Counted from the first letter of the stretch, positions 8,848 through 19,140 are shown. The stretch: DNA of 64,000 bases from Actinomadura mexicana (GCF_900188105.1 NZ_FZNP01000003.1:434001-498000), one strand, 5' to 3'. Translations and numbers: made by a program. The notes: generated from the sequence alone by a model not told the origin.

Positions 8848-10485
8848 TCAGCGGTCGATGAGCCGCTCCGGCGCGGCGGACGGCCCCGTGACGGCGAACC
8901 GCAGCGCCGCCGGGAACTGCGTCTCCGGGTTGGCGATGAGGCCGCCGACCTGCCCCGCGCCCGCCATCTCCTCGGCCACCGCGCCCGGGCGCACGCCGAG
9001 CACGTAGTCGGCCTCCATCGGGCTCACCGCGGTGACGCACCCGGCGGGCAGCGTCGCGTACGCCCCGAGGAAGACGCGGCTGCCCTCCGGGATCAGCGAG
9101 GCGAGCGCGCGGATGACGATCCGCGCGGCCGGGCCGGTCACGGTCACCGTCTGCATCTGCTGCAGCGCCTGCCGGATCCGGGCGAGCTGGTCCCCGCCGA
9201 CGACGCCGCTGGCGACGAGGGCGTTGGTGTTCGGGACCGTGCCGCTCCGCCGGCTGATCACGACGGAGTCGTTGACCTTCGAGACGACGAGGCCCCGCTT
9301 CTCCCGGGACGCCGTGATCGTCTTGACGGCCCGGCGGGACGCGGCGAGGTTGGGGAACCCCGGGATCTGGCGGATGCCGCGCGCTCCGCACACGGTCACC
9401 TGGGTCCCGTGGACGTGCACCTCGTCGATCGTCTCGTCGCGCATCAGCTCGCCGAGCAGGTGGGTGCCGTTCAGCACGTGGTAGACCCTGCTGGCCATGG
9501 CCGGATCCCCGCCCGTGTGCCGGGTGAGGACCTCCAGCCAGAGTTCGGCCACCCGCGGGCGGAGCGTGGTGGCGATGCGCTCCGCGATGGCCCACGCCGG
9601 GTCCGCCGCGGGCGGCGGCTGGGACGTGGCGGCTTCCGCGGGCTCCTGCGGAGTCTGGGCGGCCTGCGGGGCCTGCGGGGCCTGGGCGGTCTGCGGAGTC
9701 TGGGCGGCCTGCCGGGCCTGGGCGGGTGCCGCGGTCTGAGTCGCCTGCCCGGACGTCCCGAAGGGCGTGCTGCGCGTGGTCCGGTGATCCTGCGAGGGCG
9801 CGAGGGCCTGTTCCGTCCCGCCCGCCTTCGGGGCGGGCGGGGCTTCGGCGTCCTGTGCGTCCTCCGGGTCCTTGGGAGGCTGCTCCGCCGGCGCGTCCGC
9901 GGGCTCGTTCGGCTCCGGCTTGCGGGGCCTCTCCTGCGCCTTCGGCGTCGCGGCGGCCGACGGCGCCTGGGCCTCGACCGCCCCGGCGGCCGCTCCGGCC
10001 ACCGCCTGGTCGGACGGCGCCTGATCGGCAACCGCCTGGTCGGACGGCGCTCCGGCGGCCGGCGGCCCCGATGCGGGGGCGGCGCCGTTGGCGGAGTCGT
10101 CCCAGGCGGAGAACAGCGACGCCCAGTCGTCCTGCGGACTCTGCTGCCCGGCTCCCGTCTCGGAACCCGCGGTGGAACCGTTGACGGACCCGTTGGTGGA
10201 ACCCGTGGCGGCGCCCGTGTCCGCCGGTGCGGCGGTTCCCGTGCCCGCCGGTGCGGCAGTTCCCATGTCCGCCGGTGCGGCGGTTCCCATGTCCGCCGGT
10301 GCGGCGGTTCCCATGTCCGCCGGTGCGGCGGTTCCCATGTCCGCCGGTGCGGCGGGGGCGGGGGCGCCGGTCACCAGGAGCTTGTCCTGCGAGGGTTGCT
10401 CGTCCGGCCCGTCGTCCTCCTCCTGGCCGACGCCGATGGCCGCCCAGAAGTCCATTCCGGTGGCGGGCTCATTTTGCGCTGCCAT
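8848..10485 (-). CDS. CpaF/TadA-like secretion protein lacking the P-loop (pseudo-ATPase)
   Basis: This is a 545-residue protein. Residues 1-270 are Ala/Pro/Gln-rich low complexity with tandem DMGTAAPA repeats. The C-terminal 270 residues follow the CpaF N-domain (DETIDEVHVHGTQVTVCGARGI matches the 'I-x-E-I-x-V-N-G-x-x-x-V' signature) and then the start of the RecA-like domain. Where CpaF has GGTGSGKTTLLNAL, this protein reads TGPAARIVIRALASLIPEGSRVF. The flanking pattern is preserved but the GxGKT loop is gone, apparently with a three-residue deletion, and the protein ends soon after without Walker B or the His box. It probably cannot hydrolyse ATP and may be a structural partner of the CpaE-like ATPase encoded 42 bases upstream. 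The assignment rests on pattern matching by eye. Confidence 0.7.
   Translation of the reverse strand: MAAQNEPATGMDFWAAIGVGQEEDDGPDEQPSQDKLLVTGAPAPAAPADMGTAAPADMGTAAPADMGTAAPADMGTAAPAGTGTAAPADTGAATGSTNGSVNGSTAGSETGAGQQSPQDDWASLFSAWDDSANGAAPASGPPAAGAPSDQAVADQAPSDQAVAGAAAGAVEAQAPSAAATPKAQERPRKPEPNEPADAPAEQPPKDPEDAQDAEAPPAPKAGGTEQALAPSQDHRTTRSTPFGTSGQATQTAAPAQARQAAQTPQTAQAPQAPQAAQTPQEPAEAATSQPPPAADPAWAIAERIATTLRPRVAELWLEVLTRHTGGDPAMASRVYHVLNGTHLLGELMRDETIDEVHVHGTQVTVCGARGIRQIPGFPNLAASRRAVKTITASREKRGLVVSKVNDSVVISRRSGTVPNTNALVASGVVGGDQLARIRQALQQMQTVTVTGPAARIVIRALASLIPEGSRVFLGAYATLPAGCVTAVSPMEADYVLGVRPGAVAEEMAGAGQVGGLIANPETQFPAALRFAVTGPSAAPERLIDR
10217..10360. repeat. 24-bp in-frame tandem repeat, about six copies
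   Basis: The unit is approximately ATGTCCGCCGGTGCGGCGGTTCCC, nearly identical between copies, encoding the repeated octapeptide ADMGTAAP in the disordered head of the CpaF-like protein. The near-identity of copies suggests recent slippage. Confidence 0.85.
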
Positions 10486-10527
10486 ATGGCCGCTTCCTTT
10501 CTCGTGATAGGGCCGGATCGAGGATGA

Positions 10528-12258
10528 TCACTTGGGGTCCATGCCGAGGAGCCTCTTCAGCAGGCCGCCCCGGCCGCCCCCCGGCTGCGCCGCCAGGGAC
10601 TGGCCGAACACCGGGTCCCCGGTGACGAACTGGAGGATCTCACGGAAGGTCGCGTCCAGGTCCGGGCCGATCTGCAGCGCGTTCAACCGGCGGTTGTTGG
10701 CGGCCTGCGTCCACTCCAGGTCCTCCGGGATCATCCCGACGAACCGCCAGCCGGGCATCAGGTCCATGACGTCCTCCGGGCTGCAGTCCACGTCGGCGCG
10801 GGCCCGGTTGAGGATGAGCGACAGCTTCTCCGGGTCGACGCCGCCGCTCCGGGAGTGCCGCGCCATGGTGATCGCGCTGAGCCAGGCGCGCGCGGCCTCC
10901 AGCGTCACCCGGTTGGGCTCGACCGGGACCAGGATCGCGTCGGCCTCCGGCAGGATCAGGTCGGTGAACGTCATGTGGTAGAGCTCGGCGACGGGCGTGT
11001 CGACGAACACGAAGTCGAACGCCTGCCGCAGCACCGTGATGATCCGCCGGTACAGCATCGCGTTGATCAGTGCCGGGTCGGCCATGGTGATGTCCTGCGG
11101 CCCGAGCAGCGTGAACAGGTCGGCGTCCGGGATGTGCGCCAGGTGGGCGCGCACGTTCTCCACCCTGAGCGAGCCGTTCGCCCGGAGCAGGTCGAGGACC
11201 GTCGGCGTCTCCACGTTCAGGTACCGCGCGACGTCGGCCTGCTGGAAGTTGGTGTCGACCAGCGCCACCCTCCCGGGCCGGCCGGCCGCGTGCAGATGCC
11301 TGGCCGCGTAGACCGACAGGTTCACCGCCGTCGTGGTCTTGCCCACGCCGCCCTTGGCCGAGGCGATGGCGATGACCCGCCCGAGGGGCGCGGCGGGCGT
11401 CTCGGCCCTGACCGGTGCGGCCGCCGCCGTCTGCTGCGGGCCCGGCCATCCGTTCGAGGACGGCTGGGCCGGCATCGGGTTGTGGTCCTGCCGCGTCGCG
11501 AACCCCGCGTCCGGCGCCGGCTCCGCATGGCCTCCCGGGACGGGCTGCTGCCCCGCGAACCCCTGCTGCACGGGCGCGGCCGCGGACCACGGCTGGTGGT
11601 TCGGCGCCGCGGCGGGAGGCGCGGGCGGTTCGGCGGCCTGCGGCGGCACGGCTCCGGGCGCCTGCGCGAAGGACGGAGGCTGCGCCGGGTTCGGGTTCCA
11701 ACCCCCGGCAGAAGGCCGGCCGGTGGCAGGTGGCTGTTCGGTGGGCGCCTGGGCGGGTGCCTGGGCGGGTGGGTGTTCGGCGGGCGGTGGGGCGGCCGTG
11801 AAAGGTTGGGCCACCGGCTGCTGCCGTCCTCCGGCCTGCGTCTGGGACGCGGCCGGCGGCCGGGGCGCGGCCGGTGCCGGGGCGGCGGGCTTGGCCGGGG
11901 GCGGGCCCGTGATGCCGAACAGCGCCAGCAGGTCCGACATCTTGAGCTGCCCGCCGATGACGTGGACGCCCGGGGCGAAGGTGTCGCCGCGCTCCGCGAA
12001 GTAGCCGTGCACGAGCACGGTGAATCCGCGGCCGGCGAGCCCGTTCGCAAGGACGGCCACGCCCGCGCCCGGGAGGTCCTCGACGAACCCCGGGGCGAAC
12101 ATGAAGGCGGCAGGGGAACCGACCTGCCCGCTCTTGGACAGGTCGCGGAGTACCGCCGCGGAGGCGGCGTCGTACACCGCGGAGAACCGGCCGGTCTCCC
12201 GCAAACTCCGGGCGACGCCCGGGTCCCCCGCGACGACGAGGTTCGGCGCAGTTGCCAT
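10528..12258 (-). CDS. CpaE/MinD-type P-loop ATPase
   Basis: This is a 576-residue protein in three parts. An N-terminal receiver-like region (about 1-130, VVAGDPGVARSLRE opening) comes first. A Pro/Ala/Gln-rich linker of about 150 residues follows. The last part is a MinD/ParA ATPase with the deviant Walker A KGGVGKTTTAVN near residue 301, FVFVDTPV as switch II/Walker B, and VPVEPNRVTLE. This is the CpaE/TadZ layout, in which a pseudo-receiver plus MinD domain positions a secretion or pilus machine at the membrane. The gene is directly upstream of the CpaF-like gene (42-base gap), matching the usual cpaE-cpaF order. ATG at 12258 is preferred; GTG at 12261 is possible. Confidence 0.85.
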   Translation of the reverse strand: MATAPNLVVAGDPGVARSLRETGRFSAVYDAASAAVLRDLSKSGQVGSPAAFMFAPGFVEDLPGAGVAVLANGLAGRGFTVLVHGYFAERGDTFAPGVHVIGGQLKMSDLLALFGITGPPPAKPAAPAPAAPRPPAASQTQAGGRQQPVAQPFTAAPPPAEHPPAQAPAQAPTEQPPATGRPSAGGWNPNPAQPPSFAQAPGAVPPQAAEPPAPPAAAPNHQPWSAAAPVQQGFAGQQPVPGGHAEPAPDAGFATRQDHNPMPAQPSSNGWPGPQQTAAAAPVRAETPAAPLGRVIAIASAKGGVGKTTTAVNLSVYAARHLHAAGRPGRVALVDTNFQQADVARYLNVETPTVLDLLRANGSLRVENVRAHLAHIPDADLFTLLGPQDITMADPALINAMLYRRIITVLRQAFDFVFVDTPVAELYHMTFTDLILPEADAILVPVEPNRVTLEAARAWLSAITMARHSRSGGVDPEKLSLILNRARADVDCSPEDVMDLMPGWRFVGMIPEDLEWTQAANNRRLNALQIGPDLDATFREILQFVTGDPVFGQSLAAQPGGGRGGLLKRLLGMDPK

Positions 12259-12408
12259 CACTCAGTGTCCTCAGCGCTCTGGTTGTCACCCGGTCGGCGA
12301 AGCGGCCGGAATCTCTAATAGCGACTGTGCGGACAATGATGGATGCCGCCAGCCCCGGTTGCCGGACTGTCTCCCTGAGAGCCAACACGACCAGGGAGAT
12401 GACAGCAC

Positions 12409-15057
12409 ATGGTCAACCTGAGGGCGGCGCTCGGACGTGTCACCGGGACCAGCCGTGCAGGCCGTTCCGAGGCCGACACCGCCACCATGTGGACCACTCC
12501 GTACGCCTGGCGTACCGCCGACGGCGTCTACGTCGGCTACAACGGCGAGGTGTGGATGTACCGCACCGTGCGGCTGTCGCCGATGAAATGGGAGGACCCG
12601 GCCGAGCAGCTGTCCATGGCGGCGCCGCTGGCCAGGCTCCTCGGTGACCTGGGCCGGACGTCCCGGCAGCCCGTGGGCGGGTTGGCGACCCTGTCCAACA
12701 ACCGCAACGTCCACCTGGTCTCGATCACGTGGGACGACCTCGTCACCCCGCCGAAGGAGAACACCGACGAGCTGCGCGCCTACCAGGCCGAGGCCTTCGG
12801 CTTCCTGGCCCCGAAGCGCGTCCTGTTCGTCGGAGTGCAGCTCCGGTCGTCTCTCATGGACAAGACGTCCCGCGCCGGCAAGGGCTCGCAGGGCGGCATG
12901 GGGACGATCAAGGCCCTGACGGACCTGGTCAAGGACTCCATGGCCGACGACGTCCCCGACCTGTCGGACTACCAGAAGGACATGGAGCACATCGGCTCGA
13001 TCTTCAAGCGGGCGGACGCGCAGGAGCCGACCCGGCAGGAGCTCGACCAGCTGGAGTCCTGGTACAACCTCGGGCGGGGCCCGGACGCGGTGATCGAGGA
13101 GATGCCGACCCGGCTCGGCGTCACCGGCATCGGCGAGCTGGAGATGGCCGCCGTCATGCGCTTCGACCAGCCGATCATGCCGTCCCCGGAGGCCCAGTGG
13201 GCACTGGACGTGATCAGCCACCCCGGCGACGCCCCGCACGTGATCTCGATCAGGGCCGAGCTCGAGCCGGCCAACCTGACGCGGGCGAGGGCCCGCCGGG
13301 CGCAGCGCCGGATCATGTCCAACATGGAGGAGGAGCGCAAGACCCAGGACCTGGAGAAGGTCGAGCTGTCCCAGACCTTCCAGCAGGCCAAGGAGGTCGA
13401 GGACTACCTCGCGAACTCCAACCAGCCCATGCTGGCCAGGTGCAGCTTCATCATGGCGCGGGAGGTGACCGACGCCACCGAGACCTACATGGAGTTCCTG
13501 GCCCAGTACTACGGAATCCAGATGAAGGCGCTGGAGCACCGGCAGATCCAGGCCCTGGAGGAGACCCTGCCCTGCTCCTCCGTCCGGGTGAACCCGTTCC
13601 TGCAGGACGTCAACGTGCCGATGGTCTCGCACGCCGGGCTCCAGGCGTTCTCCGACCTCGGTGACGACCTCGGCGTCTACGGCGGGCTCATCGACCCGGA
13701 CGGCACGCCGTTCTTCGTCGACCCGCTCGGCGCCCCCCGCAAGAACCTGCCGCCGGTCTTCGGGATCTTCGGGGACCCGGGCAGCGGCAAGACCTTCTTC
13801 GCGCAGTCCGTCGCCACCCAGGCCGCGCTGAACGGCCTGCCGGTGATCTTCGTGAACCCGAAGGGCGGCGACTCCCTCTACGGGATGGTGGACTACGTCC
13901 AGCGGCTGGGGATCCCCGCCGGCCGGGTGTCGATGTCGGCGCTGGAGGAGTCGCCCGGGGCCTTCGACCCCTTCCGGTACGCGCCGCCGACGATCGCGGC
14001 CGAGATCGCGAACGTGCACATCCTGTCCGCGCTGGACGACGCCCGCGACGGGCTCTCGCTGTCGGAGCGGCTCGCGCTCGGGTCCGGGCTGAAGCGGGGC
14101 GCGCTCAACGGCGCGCGCTGCGTCTGGGACGCCCTGCAGTACGTCCCCGGCGACGACGCCGAGCGGGTGCGCGGCCTGGTGGAGCAGCAGATGGAGGCGT
14201 CCTCCATGTTCTCCCTCGGCATCGCCCTCCAGCCGCTGCCCCGCCTGGACATGTCGCAGCGGCTCACGCTGGTCGACTTCGACCGCGAGCTCGGCCTGCC
14301 GGAGGGCAAGACGCCGAGCGAGTACTCGGTGTCGGAGCGCATCGCGCTGGCGGCGGTGCGCCTGGTCATCCGCGCCTCGCTGGAGATCCTCATCGCCAAC
14401 CGCTCGGGCGTGCTGATCGTGGACGAGGCGTGGACCTTCCTCTCGCAGGCCGAGGGCCTGGCCTCGCTGCAGCGCATCTCCCGCGAGGGCCGGTCGCTGA
14501 ACATCATGCCGGTGTTCCTCACCCAGCGGATCGCGGACGTGGTGACCAAGGACCTGGAGTCCTACCTGAGCCGGGTCCTGGTCCTGAAACTGAACGAGAA
14601 GCGCGAGGCGGAGACGGCGCTGCGGCTGTGCGGCCTTCAGCCGACCTCCGAGCGGCTCACGCAGATCCGTGAGTTCGGCCCGCTGCCGGCCGAGGACGGC
14701 AAACCGGCGCGCTGGGCACGCGGCATCTTCCGCGACCTGTTCGGACGGCACGCCCAGGTCGTCCTCGGCCCCACGCCGCCCGAGGCGGCGGAGGCGTACA
14801 GCACGAACCCGGAGGACCGCCGCAAGCGCGAGGAGGCGCGCAGGGAGCGCGAGGAGGCCGAGCGGGCCGAGTACGAGGCGGCCGTCGCCGCGGCCGCCCG
14901 GATGGAGCAGGCCGGTGCCGCGCCGCCGGGGCAGAACGGCACGGCCCAGGTGCCGGTAGCGGGGCAGGACATCAGCGCCGCGGCGCACACGGGGCACGAC
15001 GTCACCGCCGCGCCGTCGCAGACGGGGGAGGAGCAGAACCCATGGCTCGTCGGCTGA
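12409..15057 (+). CDS. VirB4/TraC-like T4SS ATPase
   Basis: This is an 882-residue protein. The N-terminal half is the mixed VirB4-type region with no signal peptide. Walker A GDPGSGKTFF is near residue 455 and Walker B GVLIVDEAWTFL near 666, followed by QRISREGRSLN and FLTQRIADV, the typical VirB4 helicase-like motifs. The tail from about 790 is a charged helix (RRKREEARREREEAER) and then low complexity. VirB4 powers assembly of the T4SS and substrate engagement at the inner membrane. The gene opens the plus-strand transfer operon, divergent from the CpaE-like gene, and overlaps the next start by 16 bases. Confidence 0.9.
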   Translation: MVNLRAALGRVTGTSRAGRSEADTATMWTTPYAWRTADGVYVGYNGEVWMYRTVRLSPMKWEDPAEQLSMAAPLARLLGDLGRTSRQPVGGLATLSNNRNVHLVSITWDDLVTPPKENTDELRAYQAEAFGFLAPKRVLFVGVQLRSSLMDKTSRAGKGSQGGMGTIKALTDLVKDSMADDVPDLSDYQKDMEHIGSIFKRADAQEPTRQELDQLESWYNLGRGPDAVIEEMPTRLGVTGIGELEMAAVMRFDQPIMPSPEAQWALDVISHPGDAPHVISIRAELEPANLTRARARRAQRRIMSNMEEERKTQDLEKVELSQTFQQAKEVEDYLANSNQPMLARCSFIMAREVTDATETYMEFLAQYYGIQMKALEHRQIQALEETLPCSSVRVNPFLQDVNVPMVSHAGLQAFSDLGDDLGVYGGLIDPDGTPFFVDPLGAPRKNLPPVFGIFGDPGSGKTFFAQSVATQAALNGLPVIFVNPKGGDSLYGMVDYVQRLGIPAGRVSMSALEESPGAFDPFRYAPPTIAAEIANVHILSALDDARDGLSLSERLALGSGLKRGALNGARCVWDALQYVPGDDAERVRGLVEQQMEASSMFSLGIALQPLPRLDMSQRLTLVDFDRELGLPEGKTPSEYSVSERIALAAVRLVIRASLEILIANRSGVLIVDEAWTFLSQAEGLASLQRISREGRSLNIMPVFLTQRIADVVTKDLESYLSRVLVLKLNEKREAETALRLCGLQPTSERLTQIREFGPLPAEDGKPARWARGIFRDLFGRHAQVVLGPTPPEAAEAYSTNPEDRRKREEARREREEAERAEYEAAVAAAARMEQAGAAPPGQNGTAQVPVAGQDISAAAHTGHDVTAAPSQTGEEQNPWLVG

Positions 15058-18000
15058 GGACCGGCCCGGCACGCCGCGGCGACCCGCGGAAGAAGGGCGG
15101 CCTCGACCGGGCGGAGCCGGGCGGCGCGAAGGCGGCACGCCAGAGCCCGCGCCGCGCGGTCCAGCTGCTGGTGTGGGCGCTGGCGCTGACCGTCTTCGGC
15201 GGTCTGGCCCTGCTCGCCGGGCAGACCGAGGGTCTCGGGTCCGGCGGCCAGTCGTCCAACGCGGCCGCGCCCGCCGCACCGTCCGCGCCCGCCGCACCGT
15301 CCGCGCCCGCCGCACCGTCCGCGCGCGCTGAACCGCCCGCGCCCGCCGCTTCCTTCGCCCCGGTGGCGCAGTCCGGGACGGGGACCGGCGGGCGCCTGCT
15401 CGCGGCGGCCCCGGACGACGACGTCCCCACCTACGAGATCAAGCAGAACGACTGCGACGTCTACAACGAGGCGAGGACCTTCCTGCCGATGCATCGGTGG
15501 ACGTCCTTCGAGCTCTTCGTGGTGGACAACGCCCGGATCTTCAAGACCCAGCGGTTCGTCTCGATGATCGCCAGCCTGATGTTCATGGCGGCGGCGCTCT
15601 GCTGGCGGATCATCGGCGCGCTCATGGGGTTCGGCTACTCGTTCGACATGATCTGCCGGGCGGCGGACCCGATCAACTCCGTCGTGCGCACCTTCTCCCT
15701 GTACGCGGCCTGGTTCCTGATCCCTTCGTGGATCTTCGTCATGGCGGCGGTGTTCCGGCGCTGGTCCAGCAGCGGCCACCGGCGGGGGCCCGCGGCCGCG
15801 TTGCGCCTGATCATGGTGTTCCTGGCCGCGAACGGGTTGATCTTCTTCATCGGCGACCAGGCCGACAAGCACCAGGACAACCCGACGTCGGCGTACACGA
15901 CGCCGTGGATGGCCGCGACCGTCCAGGGCTGGTTCACCACCGCGTCGGACTCGCTCTACGACCTGCAGAAGATCGGCAGGGTCAACGACGGCGTGGCCAC
16001 CAATCCCGTGTTCTACGACGGCCATCCGGACGGCGGGGCGGGCGCGGTCACGTGCGCGAAACTCGACGACAAGCTCAACGACGAGTACATGGCCCGCAAC
16101 AAGGAGACCTCACTCGCCAGCGGAAAGCAGGCGATGGTGCAGGTGAGCAAGATGTGGGAGATCTCGCTCGTCCGTTCCTGGCAGGCCGCGCAGTTCGGCG
16201 AGGGGACGAGGCCGTTCCCCTCGCCGGCTCACGCGTCCTGCCGCTGGCTCGAAGCCAACGCCGATGTGAGCACCGAGAGCAAGCTGGAGGCCTACGACCT
16301 CGCGACCGGCCACGCCAAGGGCACCACCACGTCGAACTCGGCCCGCGGGTACTTCATCGACCCCGCCGCGGACGAGCAGATGATCATGATTGCGTGGGGT
16401 GCCTGCAAGGCCAACGACGACGGGCTCGGCAGCGCCCACACGATCCCGCAGTGGGACAAGGCCACCGACACCAAGGACAAGGCGAAGGCCTGCGAGAAGC
16501 TCTACAGCAACGTCACCTACGAGGACGACAAGAGCGGGCACCAGTTCACCGTCGCCGGCATCGATGTGCTCTGCTTTCTGTGCGACAACGGCACGATGGG
16601 CACGTTCTACTTCAACGGCGACGATGAGCTCAAGAACAAGCTGGGCAACTGCTACGCCAGCGAGCCGGCCTGCCAGGCCGACTGGGACTTCGTCAGCGCC
16701 TGGCTGGGCAAGAACCAGGCCCAGCGGCTCACCCAGGGCCTGATGTCGATGATCGTCGCCTTCGTCTTCCTGTTCGTCATGGGACCGATGGCGATCGGTA
16801 TGACGGTGTCCAGTGTGGGTCTGGCAGCCCTTGCAATGATCTTGCCATTGACATTGCTGCTGATCGGAGCGGGCCTGCCGCAAGGCATGAGACTGCTCAA
16901 ACTCACCGGAGCGGCGGCGGCGGGTGACGCCCTCTTCACCTTCGGGCTGACGTTCCTGACCATGCTGACCGACACCACGTACCAGGCCATCGAGGCGACC
17001 ACCAACGATGCCACGCCGAACTTCTTCCAGCAGGTCGCGCAGGGCGCGGCCCCCCTGGTGGCGCTGTTCCTGTTCAGGAAGATCAGCAAGATCCTGAGCC
17101 TGGGGGACATCTCCTCCACCACGGGGGCCACGGGGTTCGCCTCGGCCATCGTGCTGCGGAGCAGTGGTGACCGGAGACTGTCGCGCAATGCCGGCCAGCA
17201 GGTGTCCCAGCGCCTCGGCCGCCTCGGCGTGGGCAAGGCGCGGCTGGCCGCTCTGGACGAGCGGTCGCTGCAGCGGCGCATGCTCAACAACCGCGCGACG
17301 AGGGCGGTCGCCGGTGCGGCGAAGCGCGGTGCGCAGAAGGCGACCCGCCCGATCACCGACTGGGCGAAGGACAGGTACGACGGCGGCCGCGCGCGGCTCC
17401 AGCAGGGTGTGAACGCCCTGCAGCACAAGGCCGCGTCCGGGTCGCCCGCGCAGCGTGCGGCCGCGTACGCCGGGCTGACCGCGGGTCTGGCGGGCCTGAC
17501 GATGGTGGCGCCGCCGGCGGTGCTGGCGACCCTGCCGCTGATGGCCTTCACCGGCGGTGCCGCCTCTGTCCGTGCCGGCCAGGCGCTCGGTGATCGGTTT
17601 GGCCCCAATCTGCTCGGCCGTCCCGGCGCCGGCGGCGACGGGACGGGCATGGCGGCGATCTCCGCGGCGGGCATGCCCATGGCGCAGAGTGCCCGGACGG
17701 GCCTGCGGGAGGCCGATGACTGGCATCGCAACATCATCCGCGTCGGCGACTCCGAGGAGCAGCGCCGGCTGACGGCCCAGCATGCCGAGGATGGGCTGAA
17801 CATGCTTCGGGCCCGGCAGTGGGGTGAAGGGCAGCCTGGCGGGCTCAGACCGGAGTTCACCGGGTTCGTCAACAACGAGGAGAAGATGCAGGCGCTCGCC
17901 GACATGGCGAACGCGACGGGGCTGTCGGCCGACCAGATTCTCCTGGGCAACCATGGTCTGGCCATTCCCGTTCCGGCCCAGGTGGACAGGCGGACCGGTC

Positions 18001-19112
18001 AGCGGGCCTTCCCCGAAGGAGCCAGCATCGAGCAGGCCTCGCACCCGGTTCACTACCTCGACCGGTACACCTTGCGGCGACAGATGGTCGACGGGGTCGA
18101 AGAGAACGACGATCAGTACATCGCCCGGCTCACCGCGCAGTTGAGGGAACGCGGCTACGTCAATGACAACGGCGAGGTCGTCGATGTCTTCGCGGCGCAT
18201 GGATTCGACACGCGCCTTCCCGAGGTGCGGGAACGAGTGGCGCGTTTCGTGTCCGGGGGCAGGGACGAGGAGCTGTCGAGAATTGTGATCAACTCTCGGC
18301 GGGCCGAGGACACGGCCGTCGCGGCGTCCCGGGAGTGGGCCGAGATAGAGATGCCGAGCGCAGACAGCCGCCAACTGCGCGACGTGCGGGCGGTGACCAG
18401 GGTGGTGGACTCCGCGCGCCGCGAGATCCGAGACTTCAACCAGATACGCATCGAAATGCCGGACGGCGCTTTCGTATCGGCCGGGGATCTCCACAGCCAA
18501 CTGGAAGACGAGATCTCCACCATGATGAGAATCGCCACGGAGACTATGAATCTGCACGAGGCGAGGAACGCGAGGACGATCACCAGGGAGTCCTACGAAG
18601 ACGGTTTCGACCGGCTCACCCGGATGCAGCAGAGCTCCGCCCAGGAGGTCGACAGGCTGAGCGCGCTGTTCCGTGACGTGGTCGACAGTTCCCGTGAGGC
18701 GCGGGGTGTCTGCGATCTGCGGCTGCAGATGGCGGATCCGGGCACCATGATCGACGCCGCCGAGCTGGCACGGATCGCCGACCAGGTGACCAAGAGCAAC
18801 CAGCAGGCGCAGCAGCAGTGGCACCAGGAGATCGAAAAGCTGGCAGGCGCCATCTCCCAGAAGCCGAGGAACGCAGCTTCCGCGGCTGCGATCATCAACG
18901 AGCTCGACCGCTTCCAGGACGTGCTCCAGCAGCAGACGAAGGACGAGCGCCGGCAGAACCAGACGGTGTTCGAGCGGCTGAAAGATCTTGAGGAGACTCT
19001 CCAGACCAGCAGGCGGATGAGCCAGGTCGACCCCCGGCAGACGGCGAGTCGGCCGGTCGACATCCGGGCGGAACTGCGGAAGATGTACCAGGACGAGATG
19101 TCCAGGACCTAG
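15042..19112 (+). CDS. VirB6/TrbL-like polytopic membrane protein, very large
   Basis: This is a 1356-residue protein. An N-terminal membrane segment (about 40-60) is followed by an Ala/Pro linker with APSAPA repeats. About three helices follow at 165-265, then a large probably extracytoplasmic domain (270-560) with several cysteines (CFLCDNG, CYASEPAC). A hydrophobic core of four or five helices lies at 565-700. The C-terminal half is mostly soluble and charged, with a hydrophobic patch around 800-840. The core resembles VirB6/TrbL channel subunits; position right after virB4 supports this. The start is embedded in the end of the virB4-like gene behind GGAGGAG. Such long C-terminal extensions occur in some Gram-positive VirB6 homologues. 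Family assignment is by topology and context. Confidence 0.75.
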   Translation: MARRLRTGPARRGDPRKKGGLDRAEPGGAKAARQSPRRAVQLLVWALALTVFGGLALLAGQTEGLGSGGQSSNAAAPAAPSAPAAPSAPAAPSARAEPPAPAASFAPVAQSGTGTGGRLLAAAPDDDVPTYEIKQNDCDVYNEARTFLPMHRWTSFELFVVDNARIFKTQRFVSMIASLMFMAAALCWRIIGALMGFGYSFDMICRAADPINSVVRTFSLYAAWFLIPSWIFVMAAVFRRWSSSGHRRGPAAALRLIMVFLAANGLIFFIGDQADKHQDNPTSAYTTPWMAATVQGWFTTASDSLYDLQKIGRVNDGVATNPVFYDGHPDGGAGAVTCAKLDDKLNDEYMARNKETSLASGKQAMVQVSKMWEISLVRSWQAAQFGEGTRPFPSPAHASCRWLEANADVSTESKLEAYDLATGHAKGTTTSNSARGYFIDPAADEQMIMIAWGACKANDDGLGSAHTIPQWDKATDTKDKAKACEKLYSNVTYEDDKSGHQFTVAGIDVLCFLCDNGTMGTFYFNGDDELKNKLGNCYASEPACQADWDFVSAWLGKNQAQRLTQGLMSMIVAFVFLFVMGPMAIGMTVSSVGLAALAMILPLTLLLIGAGLPQGMRLLKLTGAAAAGDALFTFGLTFLTMLTDTTYQAIEATTNDATPNFFQQVAQGAAPLVALFLFRKISKILSLGDISSTTGATGFASAIVLRSSGDRRLSRNAGQQVSQRLGRLGVGKARLAALDERSLQRRMLNNRATRAVAGAAKRGAQKATRPITDWAKDRYDGGRARLQQGVNALQHKAASGSPAQRAAAYAGLTAGLAGLTMVAPPAVLATLPLMAFTGGAASVRAGQALGDRFGPNLLGRPGAGGDGTGMAAISAAGMPMAQSARTGLREADDWHRNIIRVGDSEEQRRLTAQHAEDGLNMLRARQWGEGQPGGLRPEFTGFVNNEEKMQALADMANATGLSADQILLGNHGLAIPVPAQVDRRTGQRAFPEGASIEQASHPVHYLDRYTLRRQMVDGVEENDDQYIARLTAQLRERGYVNDNGEVVDVFAAHGFDTRLPEVRERVARFVSGGRDEELSRIVINSRRAEDTAVAASREWAEIEMPSADSRQLRDVRAVTRVVDSARREIRDFNQIRIEMPDGAFVSAGDLHSQLEDEISTMMRIATETMNLHEARNARTITRESYEDGFDRLTRMQQSSAQEVDRLSALFRDVVDSSREARGVCDLRLQMADPGTMIDAAELARIADQVTKSNQQAQQQWHQEIEKLAGAISQKPRNAASAAAIINELDRFQDVLQQQTKDERRQNQTVFERLKDLEETLQTSRRMSQVDPRQTASRPVDIRAELRKMYQDEMSRT

Positions 19113-19140
19113 CCGGAAGGCGCCGAGAGCCGAAAGAAGG

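Noticed and set aside
12286..15315. 1009-residue antisense frame over the VirB4-like gene
   Set aside because: Low-complexity Arg/Gly/His composition and no family pattern; the opposite strand has unmistakable ATPase motifs and a ribosome binding site.
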